A stretch of DNA of 64,000 nt from Phallusia mammillata (taxonomy: Eukaryota; Chordata; Ascidiacea; Phlebobranchia; Ascidiidae), in assembly GCA_003260075.1 (NCBI GenBank), contig QLIY01000140.1, positions 58,642 to 122,641 on the forward strand, given 5' to 3'. A model generated the notes under the pieces. It saw nothing but the letters and a program-made list of their open reading frames with translations. It was not told the origin of the DNA and did not search any database. Shown here piece after piece: positions 1-12,303 of this stretch; positions within the stretch are counted from its first letter, which is position 1, and each line of letters starts with the position of its first letter. The position numbers and the translations under genes are program-made.

Positions 1-2861
1 TATTCAGTTGCCAAACCTCCACCCATTAGCATTAATCAGTTCGGCAGTGTTACCCACACGAAACCAGTCACCGAAGTGATAGGTAAGTGGTTATTAAGCC
101 CATCGTCCAGTGCAAGTCGGGTTGAATGTGCTTAAAGTGGAGTGCTCAAAAGTGATTGTAACCCACAAATCGATAACTTTTGACACAGATGGACCGAATA
201 GCCTATGAATCACAGTCAAACAACTTGATATAGTAAGGTTAGTGATAGAATAATAATTTTCATTGCAAAAATAGCAACGTGCGCACCTTTAAGTAGTTTA
301 TGGTGTGTTTTAATAGCTGTTTAGGATATGTAGGTGGTAGATCATCTGTGAGGATTGACTTATGATGGAACAGAAGCAAGTACAAGCTATTTTTTGCACA
401 AAAACATGACACTTATTAAGACTCGTTTCCAAAGTTTTTAGACGTAATTGTTGCCTCAGAGTTTCTGTAACACTGAGCTTGCACGCCTAAAGTTTTTCGC
501 TTTCCTTGCCTAGATTTACCCTAAATTATGTCCAATTTATCTCATAGCTTGCCTTACCTCTCCTGTATCAGCATTTACATGCACTACATGTGAAAACGCA
601 CGTGTAATACTCAACACCTCAGCCAGCTATGGTCAACAGTGAAAACGTCCAGGCATCTGTAACTGCAGAAACCTGGTCCAAAACGACTTCACCACACAGG
701 CAGATCACACAATGCACGGTCGCCTCGTCGCCAATTGAGAGCTAATGTTTACAAATTAAGTACACGACGACGGGCCAAAGCAATTGCTGTAAATGCTGAC
801 AAAGGCTTGTTTCATCGGGCCGGGTAGAGTTTCATACGTTATATGTCTGGCCGATTTAGGAGGTCAGGGAGCGGTCGAGGTACGGTTACGTTTTGCTGTT
901 GGTTTAGTTTGAAGAAGATGTTATGTGTTACATGCATGCTGGAATTTACAAAACACGACGCATTGGTCAGTATGGATGGGTGTGACGTTTTGGCTTGTGG
1001 TTTTGAAAGAAAGGTGGCACGTGTCCAAACGATCGAGTTTCTATCGCTGTTTTAAAGGGCCATAACAATTTAAAATGTAGCCTAACGTTTAACAATAAAT
1101 GTTTAGTTTTGAAGCATTTGTCAATCAATATAAAAGCATAAAACCTCCGTTTGCAACATATTTAGGGCGTAAAAATGAATTTAAAAACAAGATTCGATCA
1201 TTCTGCATCAGACACACACATTTACCAAAATTACCTTTCCTCAGTAGCCAAAAATATGAAAATGAAATCTCACACTATCTTACCGGTTTTACACTAAACC
1301 TTCAGAATTTCGACTCAAATTAACGCAATTTTTGGCTGACTACATTTTGACTAAAAAGCAGTGGCATTGTTTCACTAATCCTAGCTTCAGCCAGCGCGAC
1401 TTTCGTCCATGACAAAGTCGATTCTTAACAACTTGCAACAACAAAGGCCGTGGATTTTTCCTTTTCGTCGACTTCAATCAACACCCGACCAGCCGGTGTT
1501 TGTTTGGGTACAGACGAGACACAATTAACTTGCCCTGTCGGCCCCAAGATAATATTGACTTTTACTGAACGTTTAAAAAGTCACGAAAGCTTGTGGTCGC
1601 TGCCTGCCTTCCTTCGTGCTTTCTTACGACTTTTACGCTGTCACAATGTATCGCTTGAACACCGAGGTTCGGTATATTGCACAGACTTGTATTTTCTTTG
1701 TTTATTTGAAACACAGGTAAACAATAACCATTCTGCACGATACTAGATTACTTTAGCCTTTGGCGCACGCATGGGTTTGTTAAAGTTTAGTTTTAAAAAA
1801 ACGTTTTTAGGAAAAAAATAAGGTTTTAAACTTTAAAATAAACACAAGTAGTAACCTCGTTAGAAAACTCACCTTTTTACCAGCAAATTAGTCCATGTAA
1901 ATAGATGTGTTCGCATAATATACTGTCTGGTCAAAATACACTGGTCTACCTAATATTCTCAAAAACTTGCAAACTGCTTTGGCTACGTAATTTTTGTAAC
2001 ACAAGCAATGTGGCTTTAATCAAAATTTGCTCATTTGAAATGTTTATTTAAGGCAAGATGGGGGGGGGGTAGAAAACTCACCTTTTTACCAGCAAATTAG
2101 TCCATGTAAATAGATGTGTTCGCATAATATACTGTCTGGTCAAAATACACTGGTCTACCTAATATTCTCAAAAACTTGCAAACTGCTTTAGCTACGTAAT
2201 TTTTGTAACACAAGCAGGTTTTTTTAAGGTTTGGTTTGGGTGACCGCTAAGTAGTGGGGGGGGGGATTTAAACACACAGTTCTCAAAATAAAGAGAAGAA
2301 ATGATCAAACGACAGTTGTAAGTTTTCATTGAATTGACTCATTGCTACAGTTTTTTCAAATTTGCTTTAACGTGAGGATGACAACGTTATAAAATCAATT
2401 GCGATTGACTGCAAGTATCGTAAGAAAATCAAGTAATACTATATGCTGTGTTTCGGTCGAAATGGTTCGTGTATATTGAGGATGGATATTACAAAATACA
2501 TATGATTTTGAGTTACAGTAAGCTGTAAGTGTTAGGTTGGCAACATATACATTATACGCAATGAATGAGGGCTAAGCTTTGCACATACAGAAATAAAACG
2601 GCACCCATATTGCACATTTTTAGAATTCTACAGCTCTCAACCACAAATATGAATTCATCTCAGTTAAATATCAAGCTAAATCAAATCGCTATGATAGTCC
2701 AATGACAAATCATGTATTTTGTAACGCAAAAAGTGCATTATTTTGATCTTTCCATTTTAGTTTAGTAGCAAATTCTAGTTATTTTTAAACACAAGGATTG
2801 AAATGATGTTTAACAGTATGATCGTAAAACAATGATAAATCAGAAAAAAATTATGAAACAT
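1..2861. other. Non-coding flank, no gene recognised
   Basis: Short open frames between 843 and 1746 show no recognisable domain, no splice-linked partners and no conserved motif. Two placeholder-like G runs lie at 2060-2069 and 2256-2265. The stretch is otherwise AT-rich and holds nothing I can name. It lies downstream of the GH3 gene, whose stop codon is at 2862-2864 on the minus strand. Confidence 0.6.
1861..2217. repeat. Direct duplicate flanking a G run (haplotype overlap)
   Basis: Bases 1861-2010 recur almost exactly at 2070-2216, with one mismatch noticed. The copies are separated by unrelated tail sequence and ten Gs at 2060-2069. This is the standard pattern of the window: two overlapping contigs, probably alleles, joined through a homopolymer placeholder. 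Confidence 0.75.
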
Positions 2862-5800
2862 TCAAACCTCGCATTCGCTTAAGCGTGCGGTTTTCCCTGT
2901 AACTTCATATTTGAGTTCTAGAACATTCGAAGGCAGTTTTACCGCTTGGTGGGGTTGCTGTCCTCCCACGTACAGTGTGTAATTTCCAGGTTCCACGTAA
3001 TAATCACCTACAAAAATCCACATAACTCTGAAATTTTAAAGTCTAAAATCAAATCTACTTAGTCTCGGTGTTTTTCAACGCTGAGTGTGTAGACTCACAT
3101 AAGTCCGTAAAAGGTTTTTGTGAGTCCACGAGAAAACATTTTTCAAGTTTGTACTTTTTTCGCTGTGTTACTGCTTCCTTTATTTTATGCTTAGTAAAAT
3201 GAAAAGCTATAACCGATAAGGTTGAGAAACAATTTATGTAGCTATTAAAACTTTACTTATCGACATTTATTCTGACTTCTTACATTACCTAGATAGACAC
3301 CAGTAGAAAACTAAAGACTTTAAAGTCAGGGGGGGGGGTAGTGTGTAATTTCCAGGTTCCACGTAATAATCACCTACAAAAAAGCACATAATTCTGGAAC
3401 TTTTAATTTAAAGTATATATCAAATCTACTTAGTCTCGGTGTTTTTCAACGCTAAGTGTGTAGACTCACATAAGTCCGTAAAAGGTTTTTGTGAGTCCAC
3501 GAGAAAACATGTTTCAAGTTTGTACTTTTTTCGCTGTGTTACTGCTTCCTTTAAAATGAAAAGCTATACCCGATAAGGTTGAGAAACAATTTATGTAGCT
3601 ATTAAAACTTTACTTATGGACATTTATTCTGACTTCTTATACATTACCTAGATAGACACCAGTAGAAAACTAAAGACTTTAAAGTCATGAAATTCACAAG
3701 GCATATGATAAAATGTCGAAAATATAAAAACCTTGCTAAAGTAGCAAAAATACTTTGGCTTACAGACAACGGCTCTCAGAAAAAGAAACACACCTTTGCT
3801 AAAAAAGGGCGGAAAATAAACTGGCGATAATGTTACAAAACGTACCGTTTTTCCACACAGCGCGAGTAAAGGCTTGGACTTGAAGCAAAATGTTGTAGGT
3901 TTCTCCAGCGTTGATGTGAACACGACTAAATCCCGCTAGTTGGCGTATGGGAGTCGGTACTGTTGAATTGTGGGAAACTTGATACATCTGAATTACCTGC
4001 AAAATGAAAACAAACCAATAAGTTCAATGCTGCATAAAAATACCAAACTTTCCTTTCATTACAATTCCTCTAATTGCCATTTTAGGACACTAATGGCTGT
4101 AAGGCCTTTTTTTCTATAACGCTACGTTGTTATAACACCAGAAAAGAGTGTTTTTCACAAAACAAGACAAACATATTTTTTTAACCTCGTCTCCATCGAC
4201 ATGGCCGGTATTTTTCACTTGTAGATCAATATCGAAGCTGGAACAGACATTTGTGCTGTTGAAATGAATGATGTTGTTGATGTACATGAAAGTTGTATAC
4301 GACATCCCATAACCGAATGGAAATAGGGGTTTTGAGGTGGAATAACGGTATGTCCGCTCGTGCATGCTGTAGTTCGTCATTGCGGGAACCTAGAAAATAT
4401 AGTGTTGTAAGAAAAGAATATGTTCGAAATTTCTCGTACATTTTCTTATTTGCTATAAATCAATCTAAATTGTAGGATTCACTTTACGGCATATTTCGTC
4501 TTTTTTACGACCATATTCGCTGGACTATACCAGAGTTTTTATCCCGAATTGGTGCACTTTATTGAGTCTGTAAAACGTTTCCGAGTCTACGACCACTAAT
4601 AACATACGAATGTATATTACTTAAAGTTTGCAAAAAGTCTATACTTTGGGAAAAATATTTGTGTACAATAAAGGTTAAGAAATACAGGTCTAAACCTACT
4701 ATTTTAAAGTAAAAAAATCAATATTGTTTGCGAGTGTTTTCCAACCTGGTCCATAGAGGCGGGCCAGGTGTATGGCAACCGTCCAGCGGGATTGACCGCT
4801 CCACTGACCACCATGCCTATTGCGTCACCAGTGGATTGAGCGGGAAAGTGACAAGCAAGAATCGCTCCAACCTTACTGCTCTGTACTGCCCACGTGAGGT
4901 CGACTGGTCCAGCATTAAAAGTCAAAACCAGAACTGGCACCCCAGCAGCTGGAAAGATAGCCAGTATAAAACATCTTGCTTATAGTACCAGTATCGTTTA
5001 AAAGTAAGAAGCAAATGGCCCAATGAGCTTCACTGCATAACAGAAAACTAAAAGTTACGGACAATATGGTCAGGGACTACATTTTTTGAATCTTTTTTTA
5101 ATAACACATGCTACACATTACCATAAACGGCAAAAATCGCAATTTTTGTGCTGGGTCAGGGAATGTACATTTGCTAGGGCAAGAAAGCTGATTTTAGAAG
5201 TATAGTAGTCGCGTTTTGCGAGTACTAATTGGGAACAGGAAAACGTTTATTGGACGAAACTCGACAGTAATCAGGAGTATGATTGATGTGTTGCTACTTA
5301 CCCTCCTATCATTACAAGATATTCATCAGACTATGGTCAAGCGTTTAGCTTCAAAAATTGCAACGCTTGTTATCGAGTACTAGGTTTTCAGCTTAAACCA
5401 CTTCTAACACTTACCAAACTGCACAGCGTCCTGGAGCATTTGAAGTTGGTGTCCAGGCAATGCCATGTCAGCTCTGTCTCGTCCTTCAGCCTCAACACCT
5501 CGCCCTGCAATATTGAAACATAAACAGTCGCAAACCAAAGGGTTGCTTTATCGTTTGCGCTGGTTTTTCTCTTTCCAATAAAATCAAATAATTTGTTTTA
5601 TTTATTTTTTGAAAAGGCAAGCAGATACAAAAACTATTTTATTGTTGTGATATATGTCACACTCGACAATAAATTTGTCCTGATTATGTTTTGATTTTTC
5701 AGAACACTTGTTTAAAACGGTTAAACTCAATTTTTTAACAAACTTAGAAATTTAAGAAGCTTTATTTAAACGGGTTAAGTTTTTATAGTAAAAAAAACAG

Positions 5801-6047
5801 TTCACTTCTTTTCCTACATATCAAATGTTGCGCTCAACGCAAACTTGAAACACGTACCATCATGATATTACATATGCGTAGCCTAAATTTGCAAACCTGT
5901 ACCAACTGTCACAACCACGAGGTCAGCACCGGTCACGGCCTTTTTCACATCTTCTTGTTTGTAGCTGGCACAGCGGGGCAGATACTCGTCCCACGATCCG
6001 ACGCAACCAGCCGCTATAGCGAACTCGCTGCTGATGTTTGCGAAGTA

Positions 6048-6127
<80 letters not shown>

Positions 6128-9100
6128 AATAATCGCCAGTCACCGCCGCGCTGTTGTTCCCGAATGGTCCGATGACCTAAGGTTAAGTTAGGACATTTTA
6201 TTTGACCTTTGAAGAGGTAAAAGTTCAAAAACGGGCATTTAACGAATTTGGCTGATGCGGACAATGAGGTTTCCTGAGGTTACAGATACAAGTGCCAGAA
6301 TGGCGGAATAACGCAATTAAATACTAACAAATCTGTTCAAAACTTATTGACATTAGTTGAAAAGACAGCAGCATAACCACAGTAGCATGTACTACCGAAA
6401 CAATTTCTTTTTAAGACCGTTTTGAATTTGGGATATATATTCATGAATCCGGAAGGTTAGTAGGATTCTATTGTGAAGGTTAATATCATGTTGAGAAGAA
6501 AATTTAGGGGGGGGGGTAAAACCTTTTGACATTAGTTGAAAAGACAGCAGTATAACCACAGTAGCACGTACTACCGAAACAATTTCTTTTTCAGACCGTT
6601 TCGAATTTAGGATATATATTCATGAATCCGGAAGGTCAGTAGGATTCTATTGTGAAGGTTAATATCATGTTGAGAAGAAAATTTATTATCAGTGAGACTT
6701 CTTTTGAGCCCAAGCAAATGATAATTCAACACATTTATAACATTATAGGGTGATGATGGAACTATTTATGGCATATAATAACTAAATTGTGAAGTCGGTT
6801 TAAAAAATTTCGACTCTGACAACAATTTAGCTCCCAAAAAGAATTCCGATTCAAGACTTCACTCATTGTAAGTAAACAGACTATGGCTCCAACTCAAAAC
6901 CAAGCCTTTACGTTTGCAGAATTAATGTCTGGTTTTTAATAATCAGGTCCAGATTAGGGTTGCCAAAAGAGTCTTTCTCCACGATATTAAAAAAACGACT
7001 CCGACTTTGCTTAAAATGTGAAACTCTACAACCCTGCTTAATAATACACCCGGTAAACTTCCGTTAAAATGGTTATGTAGCCTTAATTGTGGTCATCCCT
7101 ACATTTATTGATATACAGCTTGATAGAAACAGTTTTGATTACTCTTTATTACTCACTGCAATTTTTTTTTTACTCACTGCAATTTTTTTGTACGAAGTTG
7201 ATTTCAAAGGCAACATTCCGTCGTTCTTAAGCAAAACAAATGATTTTGCCGCAATTGTCCTTGCCAAATCTCTGTGCTCTTCACTTTGAACAACTGCAGA
7301 ATAAAAAAAAGAAGTACAAAATAATGGATATCACATTGGACAAGGAATTCAGGGCTACTGTAAAAAACGACTTGTTAAAACGGATGCATACGCCAGTAAG
7401 GGTCTGTTGCCACAAAAATTCCAAGACAGTTTCAAAGTTAGATTAATGACTAAATAGAAAAACCCCCAGCGTAGGCCCTGTGCGTTCCATCACCTTATGT
7501 CTTCATTAATATTTTATCTGGACATTTACCCAATGGGGATTTTTGAGGTTGAATTAGGATTGTCATAACAAATGGTTGTGCGTCACTCCTGGAAATTGAT
7601 TGATAACACAAACAACAACAAAAAAGCTTTTGTCATGTAATGTGTATGTTAGATCTGAATACTGTATTACCAAACCAGGACCCTCATCATTAATATTGTT
7701 TAGTTAGTACAAGACCTAAAGGAAGGAACCAGAATTGGTTTTGGGCATAAGACTTGGTAATGGAAATGACCTGGCTTTGAATTGATGTTTAACTTTCACC
7801 ACACCCTAGTTCCAGAGACCTGACAAACATTTGTGAGCATACATACACACCTTTATGTATCAACCAAATTAACATCAAAAAGACCTTACTGACATGCAGT
7901 TATTTACATTTAGGCATACCTAAAATTTAAGAAGTATAAAAATCTGACTTGAATCGAATTGCTATTTGCACACTATATTACAAAAATACAACTACAGGTT
8001 GGGGCTTGCTTACAGGTCATGGTTTTTTGGTTCATGTCTTGTTGGCCATTTTTTGTAAATAATCATTGTTTAAATTTCGTACAAATTTCTAATTGTGTAC
8101 AGGTAAAAACTTACCATCCATAGTAACAGAATTCCAAGAGACCATTTCTGGGGGATCAAACTCTCCTAGTTTCATCCTGGTGAGAAAAAGGGTCTTGGCA
8201 GAACTTCGAAGGTTTTCCTCGCTTACTCTTCCTGCCTTGTGGGCATCTCCCAATAGGTTAAAGCGAGCAACCACCTTAGTAACTGCCAGTTCTAAATCCA
8301 CTCCAGCATTCTTGGCAGCTAAAAGAATCCCAATTTGATTTTGCAACACGGATAATAGTTTTTTTTAAACGCTTTTGAGGGCAAATAATTTTTAATAAAT
8401 AAGAAAAATTCTAACATTCTAAAAATGGTAATTATAACATCCTTTACTGTTGTGATCTTTTACAGTGACTTGAGCTTTTATCTCTAATTTGTTTTCTTAC
8501 CCACAGCTGTGTCAAGTGGCGTTTTTGTGTAATGAAAGAAAGTGTCAATATGTTCAATAGCTCCTTCATCACTTACGACATAGCCTTCAAACTTGAATGT
8601 GTTTCGCAGAATTTCAGCTACAAAAAAAGGTCAAAATACTGTTCTCCAGTAGGTATAGCATCAAAACATCCACAATAAAAAGTTCCTTATCATGCTACAT
8701 TAGGTATATTGTCACAAATTTGTTTGTTTGCCAGCATATGCCATAGAACTCAAGCAAGCGACGTTTGCTTTACTCACTCCATAATTTACACAATTTGTGA
8801 CACTAACAGTTTATTTATTCACATGATTTGTTACTGATTCATATGAAAAGAAAATATCTGCAGCAAAGTCACATGCTCCAAACATTTGTTCACCAAACAA
8901 TCCCAAATTATGTTGCACTGAGGGTAACATTTTTTTAACAGTCCTTTGAAAGTTAAGGTGGTATGAACCAACAAGCTTTGGAAATGCTAAGTTAAACAAC
9001 AATCAATATCAACCAACACATAAAATCAAACCTACTAAGCAGCTTCTTGTTAGCACATGATGGCACTCCATTTATAGCATTGTAGCTACACATAACACCT

Positions 9101-11262
9101 TCAGCACCAGCTTTCAGACAAGCCCGAAAAGCTGGTAGAAATGTTGTGCCCCAGTCATGGTCTGAAACAACCGCATCGAATCCAAATCTAAAATGTTCAA
9201 AGTCAAACATGGACGGTTGAGTTTAATAAAGTATAGATAGAATAGTATTAATAAAAAGCATGACTTATCATTTACAAAGAAATATGGTTAATTATTTACC
9301 AGCTAATGACCTATTCCATATAATTGCATTAGATCAAAATCCCCTAACATAGTCGATTATTTCTTTAGGAAATAACTCAGTTGAACACATAATCCTTTCA
9401 AGGTTTTTAATATATGATGTAAGGCTATTCACTTTCACCTTGTTGTGGGTATATTTTCTGGACCACCATGAACGTCAAAATGCTTGCATACAGCTGTGGC
9501 AGCAGGATATTCAGCCACTCCTCCATAAAGCCCAGTAACATAGGCACCTGACATTATACTTGTAAGAACTGGGTCTTCTCCATAAGTTTCCTACATAAAA
9601 AAAATAACTATCTCTTGACATTTTTTAATTTGGTCAATAAACTTGAAGTCAATGGTTTAATTCATTTTATTTATAGTGCTGGAAGTTTAACAAAGATTAG
9701 TTAAACACTAAATGTCAACAATAGGCTCCAGAAATGTTGCTTTATCTTTTTGCAGTTGAAATGTCTTTTCCTGTTAACTTAGAAACCTGATCTGTCAGAA
9801 AACAATTTATCCAATCAGCTAAGGTAGGGGGTTGCACAACCTACATACAAGCACATGCAACCTAAACATGTTAATAAATTATATGTATTAATGGCCTTGA
9901 CATAAAAAAAACTATTTTGCTAAATATTTTAGATTTTCAAACTGCTCAAAACAGATTTTGTAAGGCTGGAAAGAGTGTTACCGGTCCAGTATAGACATAT
10001 GCGTCAGACTTTTTGTATGAACAATGCAAAAAAACACAATCAGATATATATATTTCTTCAGTAATTTTGAAACAAAAACAAGCAATTGGCGACTGTTGAT
10101 AAAATATGGATCTGCGATGCGACTGTTGTAAAGAAAAGGTTGTGCACCCCTGAGGTAAGGGATCATACCTGGTTTCTGCCCCAAAGTGGATGTCGCATTA
10201 TATTTATAACTGGAGCAAAGCAGCTTAATCCTGTATGATCCCCGTAATTGCCTTCTTTGTTAAACTGGTTGTGTTTGGCTCTAGCTTCTTTGGCAACAGC
10301 TTGTGACATCATCTTAATTAGATTATCACTGTAAGCAACAAAACACACAAATTTAATACATTTCATGTGAACTTTGTTTGCACTAAATGTTTTACATTTA
10401 GATTTAGTAGTGTTGCCGCCAGAAAAAGCCAATTAGTACATGTAGGAAGAAAACGGTTTAACTATTAGCTATAAATACTCAGATTTCATTTTTAGGCAAA
10501 AAACAAACAGGCGAAAGATAAAAAAATACAGAAACAGGCTAAAGTAATATGTTAAAACATGCAGAACATACTCAAATGTGGCAGCAAGGCCTATAGGCTG
10601 TGGAAAGCAAGTAGCCTCTCCTCTAAGTCCATAGCCCCTTAGGCATTCTGTGTTCCAATTGTAAGGCTTTATTCCTAATCTATCAATAGCTGGAGCTGGA
10701 CCATTAGAGCTAGCACCACCACGTGAAATTTGGAGAATTACTTCATCCAGTGTTAATCTGGAAACCTTGCAAAAGATATATCACTCATTACATTAGGCTG
10801 CGAAAAATGGCAAAGTGCATATTTTTTAGATTCCCACAATTAATTCTTTCTTGTAGGCCTTAACATGTGATTTATGTGACACAACCAGACAAAGCTCCAT
10901 AAATTTTTTTTAAAAATGTTGTTTGATGCTAAGAACTTTGAAAAATTAGGAAAAGGGACATAAAATGTTTTAGACTGCTTGATAGTGATCTGCACATGAC
11001 AATTTTATTTATTGTTTATTCAATGACGAAAAAAAATCATCTGACTGACTTGCAAACAAAACCTAATGGATTATGCATTAAAAGTTACCAAGTCATTTAT
11101 TCGATCCTTCCAAGGTAGTGTGTAATTTTGGAATGGAAATTCTTCCTTTACACCTTCAGGAATAAATCGAAGCTTTTCTCCATATGGGTGTTTCCAATTT
11201 ACACTACATACTGTGTTGCAGGTTATAACTAATATTAGTCCCAATAACACATTTCGATCCAT
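2862..11262 (-). CDS. Glycoside hydrolase family 3, beta-xylosidase-like, secreted
   Basis: Fourteen exons, all with matching phases, sum to 2343 nt (780 residues, counting the G run): 11262-11089, 10765-10572, 10328-10169, 9590-9439, 9187-9036, 8617-8501, 8318-8115, 7293-7178, 6176-5897, 5504-5415, 4948-4746, 4389-4186, 3996-3846, 3007-2862. A hydrophobic signal peptide opens the protein. The N-terminal GH3 barrel carries VCKHFDVHGG, GVMCSYNAINGVPSCA and EGYVVSDEGA, whose Asp is the expected nucleophile. The second domain carries SFVLLKNDGMLPL and VIGPFGNN. The end (LFPFGYGMSYT onward) is the fibronectin-III-like domain. Order and length match the plant/fungal BXL-type exo-beta-xylosidase or arabinofuranosidase branch. 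Exon 9 is interrupted by 79 Gs (6048-6126) that keep the frame but replace real residues. Some exon ends, such as the GTTTGC donor of exon 9, are weaker. Substrate is inferred from family only. Confidence 0.9.
2975..3692. repeat. Duplicated 3' end of GH3 gene around a G run
   Basis: Sequence 2975-3328 recurs at 3339-3690 after ten Gs at 3329-3338. The right copy begins inside the last GH3 exon (about 3339-3374 repeats its acceptor-proximal part) and continues into the preceding intron. The copies differ by point changes and a short deletion near 3550. An unmerged allele overlap is likelier than a real extra exon. Confidence 0.75.
6048..6126. other. 79-base G run replacing part of GH3 exon 9
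   Basis: The run lies inside an exon whose flanks are clean coding sequence: VIGPFGNNSAAVTGDYF before it and ISSEFAIAAGC after it on the minus strand. GH3 homologues have ordinary sequence here, not polyproline. I read it as an assembly gap of estimated length written as G. Confidence 0.7.
6334..6690. repeat. Direct duplicate in GH3 intron around a G run
   Basis: The block from about 6334 to 6506 recurs at about 6517-6685 with a handful of substitutions. The copies are separated by ten Gs at 6507-6516. It lies wholly within the intron between GH3 exons 8 and 9, so the coding sequence is unaffected. Confidence 0.75.
7151..7177 (-). promoter_or_regulatory. Tandem in-frame splice donors, GH3 exon 8
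   Basis: On the minus strand the exon ends in GCA followed by GTGAGT (7177-7172). Exactly 21 nt further the same GCA-GTGAGT recurs (7156-7151). Use of the distal donor would insert seven codons (VSKKKIA) between KKIA and VIGPFGNN. The proximal donor gives the family-like junction. Confidence 0.6.
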
Positions 11263-12303
11263 TTTAGTGCTGCTCTATATTACAAAAGCAATACACAAAG
11301 AAAGTGTATGTATAAAAACATTATGGCACACACCAATAGCATACAAAGCAAATAGTACAATTGGGACATTTAGGTAATGCACCACTGCAAATTGCTTGGC
11401 TAAGAAAAGAAAGAGCTTGTAGTTTTAATTAATACTGTCAACGTAAAAAAGACTACTGTACTATTATATTTCAAATTGAGTTGTCCTAAATGGGTGCACC
11501 ACATGCTAGTTTTAAAAAAAAAGTTTTGTTAAAAATAGACAAATAGCAAGCAAAATAAAGCCGTGTTAGAACAAAAAAGAACAATAAGTGCAGGTGCCTG
11601 GGAGTTATATATTTCAAATTTACTGTGATCCTGAATACAAACATGTGTTGTATGCTATTCAAAAATGTTTTTTAAAAAGTTTTGTCACTTTATGGCAAAG
11701 GTGGGAATAAAACAAAAAAATTTAAGTGCAACACAATAAATGTTGCCTTCAACATTACAAACTTCTTGATAAAAAAACAAACATTTCAGACAGATATGAA
11801 CTATTGTCATGCACTTACTGTCACCAAAACTGTGCATTTGGTTAAGCTGTGACTTTCTGCAATAAATCAAAGCAAAAAGCAATAGGAAAAAATATACTTG
11901 CTACATTTGCTGTTTAAGAGAAATTGTAAAAAAATGAGTGCACTGTACAGAAAAGTAAAAATATGAAATGAGAGAGATCATTTGAAAGAAACATCTAACA
12001 CTGCTAATTAAAATATTTATCAGAAGTAAGGCACATCATGCAAAAAGAAACTTGATTTTAAAATACAAGCACCATTTATGCACACAGGTGGGCATAATGT
12101 TTATTGCATAAAACATAAACATTGAGCATCCCAAGTATATGACTGCAACAAGCTAAAAAAGTCTTTTCACCAGTTCAATGAGATAGAAAATGGTAGAACT
12201 TGATTAATCTTTAATAAGAACAAACGTTTCTTTAGATTAGACCACAGTTTGTCAGAAGGTCTACTTCAAACAATACCTCTTATGTTAGTCATGAAAGTCG
12301 CAT
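11263..12303. other. Intergenic, GH3 to FE65-like gene
   Basis: About 1 kb of AT-rich sequence between the start of the GH3 gene and the stop of the FE65-like gene, both on the minus strand. It should hold the GH3 promoter and the FE65-like 3' UTR. I saw no coding exon, RNA gene or repeat that I could support. Confidence 0.5.

Noticed and set aside
843..1746. Three open frames of 70-98 codons
   Set aside because: No domain, no codon-level signal, no splice partners; consistent with chance.
5862..6264. Frames with long polyglycine or polyproline tracts
   Set aside because: They come from the 79-G run inside a GH3 exon; the flanking residues are ordinary GH3 sequence on the minus strand.
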